This document shows, in pieces, positions 63,166-64,000 of a DNA stretch of 64,000 nt (its first letter is position 1; each line of letters starts with the position of its first letter). The DNA is from Streptomyces atroolivaceus (GTDB taxonomy: Bacteria; Actinomycetota; Actinomycetes; Streptomycetales; Streptomycetaceae), in assembly GCF_000717025.1 (NCBI RefSeq), contig NZ_JNXG01000017.1:62001-126000 (forward strand), read 5' to 3'. The notes under the pieces are model-generated. The model worked only from the letters and a program-made list of their open reading frames with translations. It was not told the origin of the DNA and searched no databases. Position numbers and translations under genes: made by a program.

Positions 63166-63999
63166 ATGTCTCGCCCTGGGAACACCACACACGTCACGGA
63201 CAGCACAGACAGCGACGGCGCGCACGAAGGCGCCGTAACGACGGAAGGCCGATCTGATCGTGGTCAGCCGCGTCCCAGCGGGCTTGAAAACACTCGGATG
63301 CCGTCAGCAGCCGAACGCACACGAACTCTCGTACAGAGTACCTGCTCCGCGGTGCTGCTCGTACCGGGGCTGTCGGTGGTCCATCCGGACCAGGTGATGC
63401 CCGACAGCAGGAGCATCGGTCCGGAGGGGGATCTCTTCCTCGGCTTCCCCGTCGATTCCCCGGTCGTACGAGCCGCGACGCGCGCCCAGGGCGACGAACT
63501 GACCGCCGTGCTGGAGATCACCGACGTCGCACCGGTCTCCGTCCCGCACCGGATCCGCGGCCGCGCCCGGATCGCCGGCTGGCTCACGGCCGTACCCGGG
63601 CTCGCTCGGCCCGGCCGGATGATGCTCCGGCTGGAGACCGGGGAGGCGTCGGTCGACGATCTGTGGGGATTCGAGGAGGTGGATCCGGACGCCTTCCGGG
63701 ACGCCGTCGCCGATCCGCTGGTCAGCCATGAGGCAGAGCTGCTCCAGCATCTGCACGCCGCACACAGCGACCGGATGGCCACACTGTCCGCACTGCTCGG
63801 TGACCGGGCCGAGTGCGGCTGTGAGGAGCACGGGCTCGGCGCCGTCCCGGTCGCGCTCGACCGCTTCGGCCTCCGGGTGCGGTTCGTCGAGGGCGGCGAT
63901 GCCTGCTTCGACGCCCGGTTCGAATTTCCCGAGCCCGTGCGCGACATCGGCGAGCTGCGCCGCGCGATGCACACCCTCTTCGAAGCGGCGGCCTGCTGA
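63166..63999 (+). CDS. DUF2470 domain protein, probable iron/heme-linked
   Basis: 277-residue protein. Residues about 35-190 resemble the split-barrel part of HugZ-like heme-utilisation proteins (PSAAERTRTLVQSTCSAVLLVPG, GRARIAGWLTAVPG). The C-terminal DUF2470 domain (about 190-275) has EAELLQHLHAAHSDRMATLSALLG and VALDRFGLRVRFVEGGDACFDARFEFPEPV. A Cys pair in ECGCEEHG could bind metal. The first 35 residues are Thr/Asp-rich and disordered. ATG 63166 has AAGGAG five bases upstream and an iron box directly before it, which supports a role in iron or heme handling. Confidence 0.85.
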   Translation: MSRPGNTTHVTDSTDSDGAHEGAVTTEGRSDRGQPRPSGLENTRMPSAAERTRTLVQSTCSAVLLVPGLSVVHPDQVMPDSRSIGPEGDLFLGFPVDSPVVRAATRAQGDELTAVLEITDVAPVSVPHRIRGRARIAGWLTAVPGLARPGRMMLRLETGEASVDDLWGFEEVDPDAFRDAVADPLVSHEAELLQHLHAAHSDRMATLSALLGDRAECGCEEHGLGAVPVALDRFGLRVRFVEGGDACFDARFEFPEPVRDIGELRRAMHTLFEAAAC

Positions 64000-64000
64000 G

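Overview
The window is a stretch of core chromosome from a Streptomyces or a very close relative. The DNA is very GC-rich, with strong third-position GC bias and many GTG starts. Several genes are hallmarks of that genus: the developmental regulator bldD with an intact c-di-GMP signature, the actinobacterial integration host factor sIHF, the GuaB1-type GMP reductase, the riboflavin transporter RibM inside a rib operon, the helicase-less PriA and the zinc-free S4 protein. Gene order agrees with what I remember of the Streptomyces chromosome around bldD. I see no insertion sequence, prophage, CRISPR array, rRNA or tRNA.

Layout. 1-5.8 kb (minus strand): an FMN riboswitch followed by ribD-ribE-ribM-ribBA-ribH and then hisE-hisG. 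5.8-10.0 kb: a ROK repressor divergent from an MFS exporter, then a nucleobase permease. 10.0-16.4 kb is the first accessory-looking part: a broken GH6 cellulase remnant, a DUF5995 gene, a probable lysine catabolic pair (davB and davA), an Lrp/AsnC regulator and an aldehyde dehydrogenase. 16.5-21.3 kb: guaB1, a class I terpene synthase, a SorC-type regulator and rpe. 21.5-25.8 kb: a sulfonate/taurine uptake operon (permease, lipoprotein, ATPase, TauD-like dioxygenase) preceded by a 23-residue cysteine-rich leader peptide. 25.8-35.7 kb: rsmB, fmt, a small HTH-like gene, priA, metK, coaBC, rpoZ, gmk and sihF.

35.9-46.0 kb is a full pyrimidine operon (pyrR-pyrB-pyrC-membrane gene-carA-carB-pyrD-pyrF). 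A PyrR-binding-loop-like element overlaps the pyrR ribosome binding site. 46.1-46.7 kb holds bldD with its own operator region. 46.9-60.1 kb is a long minus-strand cluster: two DUF genes, alaS, ruvX, mltG, aroE, aroC, aroKB, aroQ, a P-loop gene, an M24 peptidase-like gene, efp and nusB. Here shikimate kinase and dehydroquinate synthase are joined in one open frame, and aroE looks truncated at its C-terminus. 60.2-64.0 kb: an AfsR-like ATPase/TPR protein without a DNA-binding domain, rpsD, and a DUF2470 gene behind a 17-of-19 match to the iron box.

Most of the window is housekeeping. The places most worth a second look are the cysteine leader, the aroKB fusion and shortened aroE, the iron box between rpsD and the DUF2470 gene, the PyrR element, the davBA/Lrp cluster, the M24 protein with substituted metal ligands, and several short inverted or tandem repeats in promoter regions.
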